This document shows positions 1 through 6,418 of a stretch of DNA of 8,728 nucleotides, in pieces. The translations under genes were made by a program, and so were the position numbers. The notes under the pieces are model-generated. The model did not search any database and was not told the DNA's origin. It worked only from the letters and a program-made list of their open reading frames with translations. The stretch comes from an uncultured Bacillota bacterium (GTDB lineage Bacteria > Bacillota > Clostridia > Peptostreptococcales > Anaerovoracaceae). The stretch lies in NCBI GenBank assembly GCA_946410475.1, contig CAMKAM010000055.1, positions 1 through 8,728 of the forward strand, given 5' to 3'. The stretch's first letter is position 1. Each line of letters opens with the position of its first letter.

Positions 1-27
1 ATTGCAACCTTAAGGCTCCCCGCCCGC

Positions 28-77
28 AAAAAAAAATTCAAAACCCTATTGACATATCCCGCTTCATGTACTATTGT
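28..77 (+). promoter_or_regulatory. Sigma-A promoter with upstream A-tract for the lipoprotein/YtrA/ABC operon
   Basis: A perfect -35 hexamer TTGACA lies at 49-54, followed after exactly 17 bp by TATTGT at 72-77 (4 of 6 matches to TATAAT). Nine adenines (28-36) and a further AAAA (40-43) sit directly upstream of the -35, as expected of an UP element. Transcription should start near 84, leaving a leader of about 60 nt before the ATG at 143. No upstream gene end or riboswitch-like fold is recognisable in 1-48. Confidence 0.8.
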
Positions 78-94
78 ACTAAGTAGTTAATACA
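75..94. promoter_or_regulatory. Palindromic operator, probable target of the GntR/YtrA-type repressor
   Basis: The sequence TGTACTAAGTAGTTAATACA matches its own reverse complement at 16 of 20 positions, with TGTA/TACA ends and TAA/TTA inner blocks. It overlaps the last bases of the -10 hexamer and the predicted start of transcription, so bound protein would block RNA polymerase. YtrA-type GntR regulators bind inverted repeats in the promoters of their own operons, and the only regulator gene here is the second gene of this operon. The palindrome is seen directly; the assignment to that repressor is inference. Confidence 0.65.
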
Positions 95-142
95 GTAACA
101 CAATGATACAATCATAGATCAGCGACAGAAGGGAGACCCAAA

Positions 143-850
143 ATGAAAAAGATCATAGCAATAGCAGGATCGTTCGTACTCGTGATAGGAATGCTCGCTC
201 TCACCGGATGCGGCGTCAAAACGGATTACGAATACGACGACGCGGACAAGTACACAGCAGGAGACCTGCAGACATCGGCGAAGATCGAAAAGATCGACAT
301 CGACTACCTCGCCGGAAACGTAGATATCGTAACGAACTCCTCAGGTGAGATCAAAGTCACCGAAACAGCCAACAAGGATCTGGAAGATGAACAGAAGGTC
401 AGGACATGGATCGACGGCACGACTCTCCGCATCAAATACTGCGCGCCGGTGAAGAAAGTCAGCTTCGGCGATCTTGAGAAAAATCTCACAGTGAGCATCC
501 CCGAAAAGACTTCCCTCTCCGAACTGAATATCGACATTGCGGCGGGCGACTTCCATTACGACAGCGTTCTTGCTGAAAAGCTCAATATAGACGCTGCGGC
601 AGGCAATATCGTCCTCGACCTCAAAAACGTTCCCAAGGAAACTGACATCGACGCAGCCGCGGGCGATGTAAAGATAAAGGTACCTGAAGACAGCGGCATC
701 AAACTGGAACTCGACAAGGCGGTGGGAGACTTCAAATGCGACCTCCCCCACGTGTCGGACGAAGACAAAGAAGAGATCACGATCGGAGACGGCTCGAACG
801 AAATGAATATCGACATAGCCGCAGGAGACATCAGCATCTCAGCCCTCTGA
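143..850 (+). CDS. DUF4097-type repeat lipoprotein, first gene of the YtrA/ABC operon
   Basis: This is a 235-residue predicted lipoprotein. Residues 1-22 form a signal peptide (MKK, then a hydrophobic stretch) ending in the lipobox L20-T-G-C23, so the mature protein should be lipid-anchored at Cys23 on the outer face of the membrane. A strand-rich repeat recurs around residues 51-62, 128-140, 147-160, 167-180, 188-201 and 221-235, each built on I/L-D-(I/A)-A-A/V-G-D/N followed by alternating hydrophobic residues. This is the pattern of DUF4097/adhesin-like beta-ladder domains. The start is supported by GAAGGGAG at 128-135, 7 nt before the ATG. The GntR gene follows after 36 nt in the same transcription unit. 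DUF4097 proteins often accompany envelope-stress regulators, but the exact function is unknown. A sensor, a shield or an accessory subunit of the transporter are all possible. Confidence 0.85.
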   Translation: MKKIIAIAGSFVLVIGMLALTGCGVKTDYEYDDADKYTAGDLQTSAKIEKIDIDYLAGNVDIVTNSSGEIKVTETANKDLEDEQKVRTWIDGTTLRIKYCAPVKKVSFGDLEKNLTVSIPEKTSLSELNIDIAAGDFHYDSVLAEKLNIDAAAGNIVLDLKNVPKETDIDAAAGDVKIKVPEDSGIKLELDKAVGDFKCDLPHVSDEDKEEITIGDGSNEMNIDIAAGDISISAL

Positions 851-886
851 TCGGCATTATCAGGAAAACAGAAAGGTTAGGCAAAT

Positions 887-1273
887 ATGGAATGGAACTT
901 CAAAAACGGCATTCCGATCTACCAGCAGATCGTGGATGAAATGACGATGCGGATCGCCAGCGGTTCCTATGCCCCGGGCGCCAAGCTCCCATCAGTCAGA
1001 GACCTCGCCATGGACGCGGGAGTCAACCCAAACACTATGCAGCGCGCGCTTGCGGAGCTCGAGCGCAGAGGCCTGGTCTTCAGCGAAAGGACCAGCGGAA
1101 GATTCGTAACAAAGGAGGTGGCAGTCTTGAGAAAACTGCACGAAGAACTCGCCCGCGTGTACTTCGATGAATTCGCGGCGAAACTGATGAAGATCGGCAT
1201 GAGCGCGACCGAGATATCTGAATCGATAGGCAAATGGATCAGCGAGCTTCCCGCTCAGAAGGCTGCCGAGTAA
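887..1273 (+). CDS. GntR-family transcriptional regulator, YtrA subfamily
   Basis: This 128-residue DNA-binding protein has the usual YtrA-subfamily layout: a GntR winged helix-turn-helix in residues 5-75 and only a short helical tail (about 80-120) in place of a large ligand-binding domain. Recognisable GntR signatures are PIYQQIVDEM near residue 10, the G-x-L-P-SVRDLA block (31-41), and V-NPNTMQRALAELERRG (46-62). The short tail probably dimerises. YtrA-type proteins repress operons that encode ABC transporters, usually including their own gene, and are relieved by cell-envelope stress. Here the ABC ATPase and permease genes follow directly, and a matching palindrome lies at the operon promoter. 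The start ATG is preceded by GAAAGG at 871-876. In many relatives the regulator is the first gene; here a lipoprotein gene comes before it. Confidence 0.93.
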   Translation: MEWNFKNGIPIYQQIVDEMTMRIASGSYAPGAKLPSVRDLAMDAGVNPNTMQRALAELERRGLVFSERTSGRFVTKEVAVLRKLHEELARVYFDEFAAKLMKIGMSATEISESIGKWISELPAQKAAE

Positions 1274-1332
1274 GCAGATCCGCCGTAAACATATACAGTA
1301 ATGATCCACAGTAACGAAACAGGAGAACCAAA

Positions 1333-2028
1333 ATGGCACGGATAGAAATAAAAGATCTTACAAAAAGGTTCGGCCACATCAATGCAGTTGATGACATCGG
1401 CCTCGAACTTGAAAAAGGACAGATAATCGGGCTCCTCGGTCCGAACGGGAGCGGCAAGACGACGCTCATCAAAATGATGACGGGGCTTCTCACCCCCACT
1501 TCCGGAACGATCACCATCAACGGTCTCGAACCGGGTGTGGAGACCAAGAAAGCAGTTGCTTACCTTCCCGACAGGAACGCCCTGCCCGATCACATGGATA
1601 CGAACAAACTCATCGCCCTGTATGCAGACTTCTTCGATGACTTCGACAGCGGTAAAGCCAGAGCGATGGCGGAAGACCTCGGACTCGACTTTTCACAGCC
1701 GATGAAGAAGATGTCGAAGGGAACGAAGGAAAAGCTCCAGCTGATCCTGGTCATGGCAAGGAAGGCCGACGTCTATCTGCTCGACGAACCCATCGGCGGC
1801 GTCGATCCGGCGACAAGAGACTACATCCTCAGGACGATAATCTCGAACTACAACGAAGAAGCGATCGTGCTCATCTCTACGCATCTGATCGCGGACATCG
1901 AGCAGGTGCTCGACGACGTAGTCTTCATCAAAAACGGAAAGATAGTCCTCCACAAGACAGCGGAGGAGATAAGAGAAGAAAACGCATGCAGCGTTGACGA
2001 ACTTTTCAGGGAGGTGTTCAAATGCTAG
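1333..2028 (+). CDS. ABC transporter ATP-binding protein (YtrB/BcrA-like)
   Basis: This 231-residue protein is a single ABC nucleotide-binding domain that powers the adjacent permease. Walker A is G36-PNGSGK-T43, Walker B is VYLLDEP (147-153) with catalytic Glu152, the D-loop is GGVDPA (155-160), and the switch histidine is His184 in STH. The signature motif is degenerate, M-S-K-G-T-K (127-132) instead of LSGGQ, and the usual Q-loop glutamine is replaced by YLPD (77-80). Both substitutions are common in the YtrB/BcrA-like exporters found next to YtrA-type regulators, so they do not imply loss of function. An AGGAGA Shine-Dalgarno lies just before the ATG. The stop overlaps the permease start by 7 nt, which suggests translational coupling. 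The substrate cannot be read from the sequence; antibiotic or lipid-linked compounds are typical of the family. Confidence 0.94.
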   Translation: MARIEIKDLTKRFGHINAVDDIGLELEKGQIIGLLGPNGSGKTTLIKMMTGLLTPTSGTITINGLEPGVETKKAVAYLPDRNALPDHMDTNKLIALYADFFDDFDSGKARAMAEDLGLDFSQPMKKMSKGTKEKLQLILVMARKADVYLLDEPIGGVDPATRDYILRTIISNYNEEAIVLISTHLIADIEQVLDDVVFIKNGKIVLHKTAEEIREENACSVDELFREVFKC

Positions 2029-2795
2029 GCAAAGTAATGAAATATGACATACCGGCCCTCGGCCGCAGGCTCGTCCCCCTCTACCTCGCGTGGATAGCGA
2101 CAGCTGTATTCCTCGGGATAATGGCGGGCGCAGCGAACATGACAGGCTTTCTGGCAGTCCTCTCTGCCCTCCTCTACGGAGTGGTCACGACAGCTGTCAT
2201 CGTAATGACGATCATCCTCGTCATCCAGAGATACTCGACCAGCCTCCTCGGAGACGGCGGCTATTTCACGAACGTGCTGCCGGTCAAAGCGGGAACGCAC
2301 ATCCTGAGCAAGACTCTCTCGGCAACGCTCTGGGTCTTCATCAGCGGCCTCGTCGCAGCGATCACGGGCATCATCATAGGTCTTCTCGACAACGCCGGCA
2401 CCGTCATGGATACGTTCCACGCAATAGGATACTTCTTCGGCGAACTGACCGGTCAGGATATCCTCATAATGATCGAACTTATCATCCTCGTGATCGTCAG
2501 CGCAGCAAAATCGATACTCGCAGTCTACACCGCGATCACTATCGGACACCAGTCCGGAAAGCACGTGGTCCTCAGCTCGATAGGCGCATACATCGGCGTC
2601 CTGATATTCGAGACGCTCATAGGCCAGATCGTATTCAAGGCCGTGGATATCAACGAGGTCACCATCAATTCGCTGGAGCACTTCTCTGATATTCAGTTGT
2701 TCTTCTTCGGAACACTGATCGTGACTCTCGCAATAGCAGCGGTATACTTCTTCGTTACCCGCTATCTGATGACGAAACGTCTGAACCTGCAGTAA
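2022..2795 (+). CDS. ABC-2-type transporter permease
   Basis: This 257-residue polytopic membrane protein has about six hydrophobic segments, near residues 18-38, 41-69, 99-122, 147-171, 181-203 and 225-248. The conserved block after helix 2, LLGDGGYFTNVLPV (about 75-88), matches the L-F-G-D-E-G-Y-L-x-x-x-LPV element of permeases paired with YtrB-like ATPases. It probably forms the membrane channel of a homodimeric or heteromeric exporter with the preceding ATPase. Its start codon overlaps the end of the ATPase gene, with a strong GGGAGGTG ribosome site inside that gene. It is the last gene of the operon and is followed by the hairpin terminator. There is no large extracellular domain, unlike BceB/MacB permeases. 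Direction and substrate are not determinable from sequence. Confidence 0.88.
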   Translation: MLGKVMKYDIPALGRRLVPLYLAWIATAVFLGIMAGAANMTGFLAVLSALLYGVVTTAVIVMTIILVIQRYSTSLLGDGGYFTNVLPVKAGTHILSKTLSATLWVFISGLVAAITGIIIGLLDNAGTVMDTFHAIGYFFGELTGQDILIMIELIILVIVSAAKSILAVYTAITIGHQSGKHVVLSSIGAYIGVLIFETLIGQIVFKAVDINEVTINSLEHFSDIQLFFFGTLIVTLAIAAVYFFVTRYLMTKRLNLQ

Positions 2796-2830
2796 GCAGA
2801 TAAGCTAATAGATATAATACTCCTCTCGAA

Positions 2831-2858
2831 AAGGGGCGGCCGCGATCGGCCGCCCCTT
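2831..2858. terminator. Bidirectional intrinsic terminator between convergent operons
   Basis: A perfect 12-bp inverted repeat, AAGGGGCGGCCG / CGGCCGCCCCTT, surrounds a CGAT loop. On the - strand the right arm runs into TTTT. On the + strand only a weak T-rich stretch (CCATATTCTTTA) follows. It lies 35 nt after the permease stop and 15 nt after the stop of the convergent deacetylase gene, so it can end transcripts from both sides. Confidence 0.88.
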
Positions 2859-2873
2859 CCATATTCTTTACGT

Positions 2874-3734
2874 TTACTTTGCTTTCTTCTTTTGTTTTGA
2901 TTTCTTCTTCGTGAAGCTGTCGACGGTGCCGAACCGGTATCCCCTTTTCTTCATCGACTTTATTATATACGGAAGCGCCTTCCTGTCCGCCGACGAAATG
3001 ACATGCAGGAGCGGCATCATTCCGCAGAAGTGATGCTTCCTGAATATGCTTACCACCTGCTTCACAGACGGCTGATCATTCACATTATAGTCATACAGTG
3101 CGAGGCTCCAGAGCATCGTGCTGTAACCCATGTCCTGCATCACCTTCATGACGCGCACGCTGTAGACACCTTCCGGCGGTCTGAAGTACGGATCCATCTC
3201 GTATCCTGTCTTCTTCTTCATCGTGGCAGCGCATCTGCGGACTTCTCTTTTCATTTTGCTTACCGAGAGCGTCGTCATCCTCGGATGAGTGCACGTGTGG
3301 TTGCCGACCAGATGTCCTTCTCTTTTCATTCGTTTTACGAGCTTCGGATTCGCCTTGATATACGGCTCCGTCACAAAGAAGATCGCCTTGATCTTGTTCC
3401 GCTTCAAAGTCCTCAGGATATATTTCGTGTTACCGTTCTCATATCCGCAGTCGAAGGTCAGATAGATGACCTTCTTTTTCTTTTTGTAAGCTTTCCGGTC
3501 GTAATAGTAGGTCTTGAAATTCCTCAGTTTTATCCCCTTCGGCTTGTCGCACACAGGCCTCTTGTGGTCAGTCCGAGGGTTCAGACCGAACTCTATCATA
3601 TGGTTGGAATAGTTATTGTAATAAGCATCGTTCTTCGCGGCCTTCGCCTGCGCCTCCGCCGAACAGACTGCCGGCACGGCTGTCAGAAGCATTACCGCTG
3701 CAAGGATCATACTTAAGCAAGCCCTTCTCTTCAT
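2874..3734 (-). CDS. Secreted polysaccharide deacetylase, PdaA-like (NodB/CE4 domain)
   Basis: This 286-residue protein has a Lys/Arg-rich N-terminus and hydrophobic core (residues 1-25) typical of a signal peptide, then a CE4 domain from about residue 88 to 270. CE4 motifs are TFDCGYENG (93-101, catalytic Asp95), GNHTCTH (144-150, metal ligands His146 and His150), FRPPEG (184-189), MLWSLALYDY (207-216) and LLHVIS (242-247, His244). The residue after Asp95 is Cys where classical deacetylases have a second Asp; PdaA-type enzymes also lack that Asp. PdaA makes muramic-delta-lactam in spore cortex peptidoglycan, but this protein could act on other cell-wall glycans. The start at 3734 is chosen over an in-frame start at 3899 because the signal peptide begins there and GAGGAAGAGAGGG precedes it; the longer version would overlap the upstream gene. 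The Lys-rich C-terminus (275-286) could bind anionic wall polymers. Confidence 0.9.
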   Translation of the reverse strand: MKRRACLSMILAAVMLLTAVPAVCSAEAQAKAAKNDAYYNNYSNHMIEFGLNPRTDHKRPVCDKPKGIKLRNFKTYYYDRKAYKKKKKVIYLTFDCGYENGNTKYILRTLKRNKIKAIFFVTEPYIKANPKLVKRMKREGHLVGNHTCTHPRMTTLSVSKMKREVRRCAATMKKKTGYEMDPYFRPPEGVYSVRVMKVMQDMGYSTMLWSLALYDYNVNDQPSVKQVVSIFRKHHFCGMMPLLHVISSADRKALPYIIKSMKKRGYRFGTVDSFTKKKSKQKKKAK

Positions 3735-3775
3735 GATCAGATCCCTCTCTTCCTCTATCTCCGGACAAACAGATC

Positions 3776-4366
3776 CTATTTCAGATTCTCGTCCATTCCC
3801 GCAAGCATATAGAGCGCGATTATCGGCCCCTGCTCCAGCTTCTCGTTGGCGACTGCGCCCTTCAGGCGTTCCGCCTGATCGAGCAGCAGCGGTCCGCATG
3901 TCTCGTCACCGCGGAAGCCGAGCGCAAGACACATCATCGACTTTGCGTACGGATCCTGGATCTGGCCGAAGTTCTCTGCCAGCCACGCGCTCGGATCCTC
4001 ATCGCACGAGATCAGGAACCTCGTCGCATTCTCGATGAAATGATCTATCCTGTTCGTGAGTATGCGCTTTTTCACCATCGGCATCACTTCATCCTCATGC
4101 TCGAGCAGCCTGGTATTGAGAAGCTCCTTGTTCGCCTGCGACATCTGCTTTCTCATCCATCTGAAAAAGTCGTTCGGCGTCTCCAGCTGCTCTATCGCAG
4201 CCCGTGTCTCACGGTCCTCATCAGTCTCATCACGCGCCGACTGCCCCAGTTCGGTCAATGAAACAAGATCTTCGTCCTTTCCTGAGAACATGTAGAATAT
4301 ATAAGCGGCGGAATACTGGTCCACCAGATTCTCTTTCAAGTATTTTTCGGGAAGTTTCAAACTCAT
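3776..4366 (-). CDS. Uncharacterised 196-aa helical protein, possible HEAT-like C-terminus
   Basis: I do not recognise this protein family. It is soluble, with no signal peptide or membrane segment, and almost wholly helical by composition. Acidic and charged helices occupy residues 5-115. A C-terminal section (138-190), reading DPYAKSMMCLALGFRGDE followed by a GPLLLDQA helix and a second helix pair, resembles the alternating hydrophobic pattern of HEAT-like repeats. That resemblance is by eye only. A protein-binding scaffold role would fit but is not shown. The start is firm: GGAGG sits 7 nt before the ATG. It lies 31 nt after the preceding unknown gene and 41 nt before the deacetylase gene, on the same strand, so it is probably co-transcribed with both. 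Confidence 0.75.
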   Translation of the reverse strand: MSLKLPEKYLKENLVDQYSAAYIFYMFSGKDEDLVSLTELGQSARDETDEDRETRAAIEQLETPNDFFRWMRKQMSQANKELLNTRLLEHEDEVMPMVKKRILTNRIDHFIENATRFLISCDEDPSAWLAENFGQIQDPYAKSMMCLALGFRGDETCGPLLLDQAERLKGAVANEKLEQGPIIALYMLAGMDENLK

Positions 4367-4397
4367 TTTCGTCCTCCGTTTCGATAATCTATCTGCT

Positions 4398-5018
4398 TCA
4401 GCTTACACTCCTGCCCGCAGGTCTCATGCCCATCTCCGCGAGCTTTTCAGGAAGGTCGAAGACAGTCTTGCCGCCGTCCTCATAGACCCTGCACTCCCAT
4501 GTGAGCTGACCCTCGTCATCGCCACCCGGCACTTCCGGAGCCTCACCGGAAATGATATCGAACGCCGTCGTCACCTTATCTACCTTCTGCACCTTGTGCG
4601 GCCCGAAGAAATCCTCCACGAACTCCAGATCCTGCCCGAACGCTTCCATGACGTTGAATCTTCCGAACGAGATCCTGTCACCGCTCGCGTCGCCTTCTAT
4701 CTCGAACGACGAGACGCCGTCCTCGAACAGCACCTTTCCCGCACGGATCATCACCAGCAGCATGTCCTCGACCGAGCATCTTTCGATCTCGTAAGCGACC
4801 ACGCCCGAATCCGCTTCCTCGTCCACAGGCAGGTTCAGAGTGAACGTCATCGGTTCGTCGTGCACCATCACAAAGTACTGCACCAGTTTTTCTATCTTGT
4901 CGATGCTGACGTTCGCTTTGATGTATCCGTCTCCTGCTTCGTATTCCTCGAACAGAAGGTCTCCGAACGAACATACGCATCCTGTCTTCAATTTCAATGC
5001 TTTTCTGTCTTCCGCCAT
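4398..5018 (-). CDS. Uncharacterised acidic 206-aa protein
   Basis: I do not recognise this family. The protein is strongly acidic and has no signal peptide or transmembrane helix. The pattern of short alternating hydrophobic stretches (for example 32-38, 55-63, 72-78, 103-108 and 116-122) suggests a mostly beta fold with a few helices (84-94, 130-138). Two cysteines form CVC at residues 14-16, with others at 81 and 176. The start at 5018 is preferred over an in-frame ATG at 5051 because GGGAG lies 7 nt before it and because the longer form would overlap the end of the HAD gene. The gap to that gene is only 13 nt, so the two are almost certainly co-transcribed. No catalytic motif is evident. 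Confidence 0.75.
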   Translation of the reverse strand: MAEDRKALKLKTGCVCSFGDLLFEEYEAGDGYIKANVSIDKIEKLVQYFVMVHDEPMTFTLNLPVDEEADSGVVAYEIERCSVEDMLLVMIRAGKVLFEDGVSSFEIEGDASGDRISFGRFNVMEAFGQDLEFVEDFFGPHKVQKVDKVTTAFDIISGEAPEVPGGDDEGQLTWECRVYEDGGKTVFDLPEKLAEMGMRPAGRSVS

Positions 5019-5031
5019 ATCCGGTCTCCCA

Positions 5032-6132
5032 TTATCCCTCAATGTTGTCAAAAAATGATTTTATGTTATCTTCATCCATTATCAGCGCGACCTGGTCGTT
5101 CTCCTGCGCGATACGCAGCAGTTTGGCCTTCTGCGCCTCCGTCCAGTCTCCCGCCGGGTAAGCAGCCATCTCCGCCACCACCTCGCGCGTATACATGAAG
5201 TTCATGCTCGAGCCGAGTTTGTCGATCAGAATGTCTCTCTCCCTTTCATCCTTGCCTCGTCCGTCTCCCGCGTACGCCGCATCGGCCTCGGCCACCTTTT
5301 CATAGTATATGCGCTCGAGGATCTCAGCCGCATATGTCTTGTCGATGATCCTCCTGACCAGCGTTTCGAGTTCGCTTCCCTCGCCGTAATCCGCAGGAGC
5401 GAAGTACCTGATCCTCTCGTCCTTCATCATACCGTATACTTTCGTGCGGTCATCCTTCACGGGATCGAAAACACCTATCGAATGTCCGCCGTACGAATTG
5501 ACCAGCTTCATGCACGGGATGTCCGTATCGCTGTCTCCGATGTATATCATATTCCTGAACGGGACGCGCACCTTCTCGGGCGGGAACTTGTCGTTCACCC
5601 TCTGGTCGTTCACGTCCAGCACGCCCTTCTCTATCCTGAACAGGAACTGCGTCTTGTTCGTGTAGTTGACGACCTGCGCCGGCCACACCGCCACTCCGTC
5701 GTCGTCGAACAGGAACGAGCTCGCGTAAACCTTTTTGAAAACGCCTCGCTTGTATATCTCCGTCCCCTCGATCATCTCACGAAGACCGGAAGAAATGATG
5801 TAGTGCTCGGTCACGACCCCGTGCTCCGCAGCGTACTCGTCGATACGCGAGAACCATGTGTCGACCCCGGGGAACAGCGAGACCCCCGCTCCGTACTCCT
5901 GCAGACGCTGCCTGGTGAAAAGCTCCTTGCCGCGGGCCTCCTTTACCATCTTGAACATCCACGCGGAGTTCTGGTCCATCTCGTTCTCGTAAGCGACTTC
6001 GTTCGACTGCTTCCAGAACTCTGCCGCTTCCTCGAAACCCACCGTCTGCAAAAACCCCTGGGCCTGCATATCGTTTGGCGACAGAGTCTTGTCGAAGTCG
6101 TAACATATCGCGACTATCGGTCTTGTTTCCAT
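5032..6132 (-). CDS. HAD-superfamily phosphatase, phosphoserine-phosphatase-like core
   Basis: This 366-residue protein has a complete HAD phosphatase core in roughly residues 5-225. Motif I is YDFDKTLS (11-18) with nucleophile Asp12 and acid/base Asp14. Motif II is IISSG (112-116). The motif III lysine is probably Lys160 in NYTNKTQF. Motif IV is IGDSDTDIPCM (198-208) with Mg-binding Asp200 and Asp204. The helical cap between motifs I and II places it in subfamily I with SerB-like enzymes. Residues beyond about 250 form a charged helical extension not needed for catalysis, which makes it longer than simple SerB (about 210-230 residues). The substrate is unknown; a small phosphorylated metabolite is most likely. 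AAGGA lies 9 nt before the ATG. It sits mid-cluster, 36 nt after a 73-aa gene and 13 nt before the next. Confidence 0.88.
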   Translation of the reverse strand: METRPIVAICYDFDKTLSPNDMQAQGFLQTVGFEEAAEFWKQSNEVAYENEMDQNSAWMFKMVKEARGKELFTRQRLQEYGAGVSLFPGVDTWFSRIDEYAAEHGVVTEHYIISSGLREMIEGTEIYKRGVFKKVYASSFLFDDDGVAVWPAQVVNYTNKTQFLFRIEKGVLDVNDQRVNDKFPPEKVRVPFRNMIYIGDSDTDIPCMKLVNSYGGHSIGVFDPVKDDRTKVYGMMKDERIRYFAPADYGEGSELETLVRRIIDKTYAAEILERIYYEKVAEADAAYAGDGRGKDERERDILIDKLGSSMNFMYTREVVAEMAAYPAGDWTEAQKAKLLRIAQENDQVALIMDEDNIKSFFDNIEG

Positions 6133-6155
6133 CTCATTCGTTCCTTTTTGATACA

Positions 6156-6172
6156 GTAAGCTGTCTGCTTAC
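6156..6172. repeat. Perfect 6-bp inverted repeat spanning a stop codon
   Basis: GTAAGC (6156-6161) and GCTTAC (6167-6172) pair perfectly around a 5-nt loop. The right arm contains the stop codon of the 73-aa gene on the - strand, and the structure lies between that stop and the HAD ribosome site. No T-run follows, so it is not a convincing terminator. In RNA it could be a small stabilising or spacing hairpin. Confidence 0.4.
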
Positions 6173-6390
6173 ATACTCAGCACACGCTTCACGAACTCAT
6201 CCTCATCCTCGATCAGCTCGTAGGACTGATACTCGTTGTAAGTCGTGATATCGCGCGCCGTCAGTATCTGCACTCCGAGCGGGAAAGCCTTCTTCGTGAG
6301 TTCCTCCGCGAACTCATAAGCCCGGCTTTCGTCCTTCTCCTCGTGCACGATGCACTCGTACTGATGATATTTCTTTGCTACTAAAAACAT
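6169..6390 (-). CDS. Uncharacterised 73-aa protein
   Basis: This is a small soluble protein without a signal peptide. It begins with a short strand (MFLVAKKY), has a long acidic/basic helix at about residues 17-36, a strand near 38-44 (GVQILTA) and a C-terminal helix near 58-71. This compact alpha/beta arrangement is typical of small conserved Clostridia proteins, but I cannot name a family with confidence. It is probably real: an AAAGG ribosome site precedes the ATG, the codon use resembles its neighbours, and it fits neatly between the ACT gene (28-nt gap) and the HAD gene (36-nt gap). Confidence 0.7.
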   Translation of the reverse strand: MFLVAKKYHQYECIVHEEKDESRAYEFAEELTKKAFPLGVQILTARDITTYNEYQSYELIEDEDEFVKRVLSM

Positions 6391-6418
6391 CCTTTTGCCT
6401 TTCTGTTTCTATATGATC

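Noticed and set aside
1..48. Possible terminator or gene end at the left edge
   Set aside because: There is an A9 run and a C-rich stretch but no inverted repeat. The A-tract is better explained as an UP element for the promoter.
2025..2681. 218-codon - strand frame opposite the ABC permease
   Set aside because: The translation is extremely Asp/Glu/Arg-rich with no domain, while the + strand encodes a typical six-helix permease with a good ribosome site.
3735..3899. N-terminal extension of the deacetylase to an upstream ATG
   Set aside because: It would overlap the upstream gene by more than 120 nt, place charged residues before the signal peptide, and bypass the good ribosome site at 3734.
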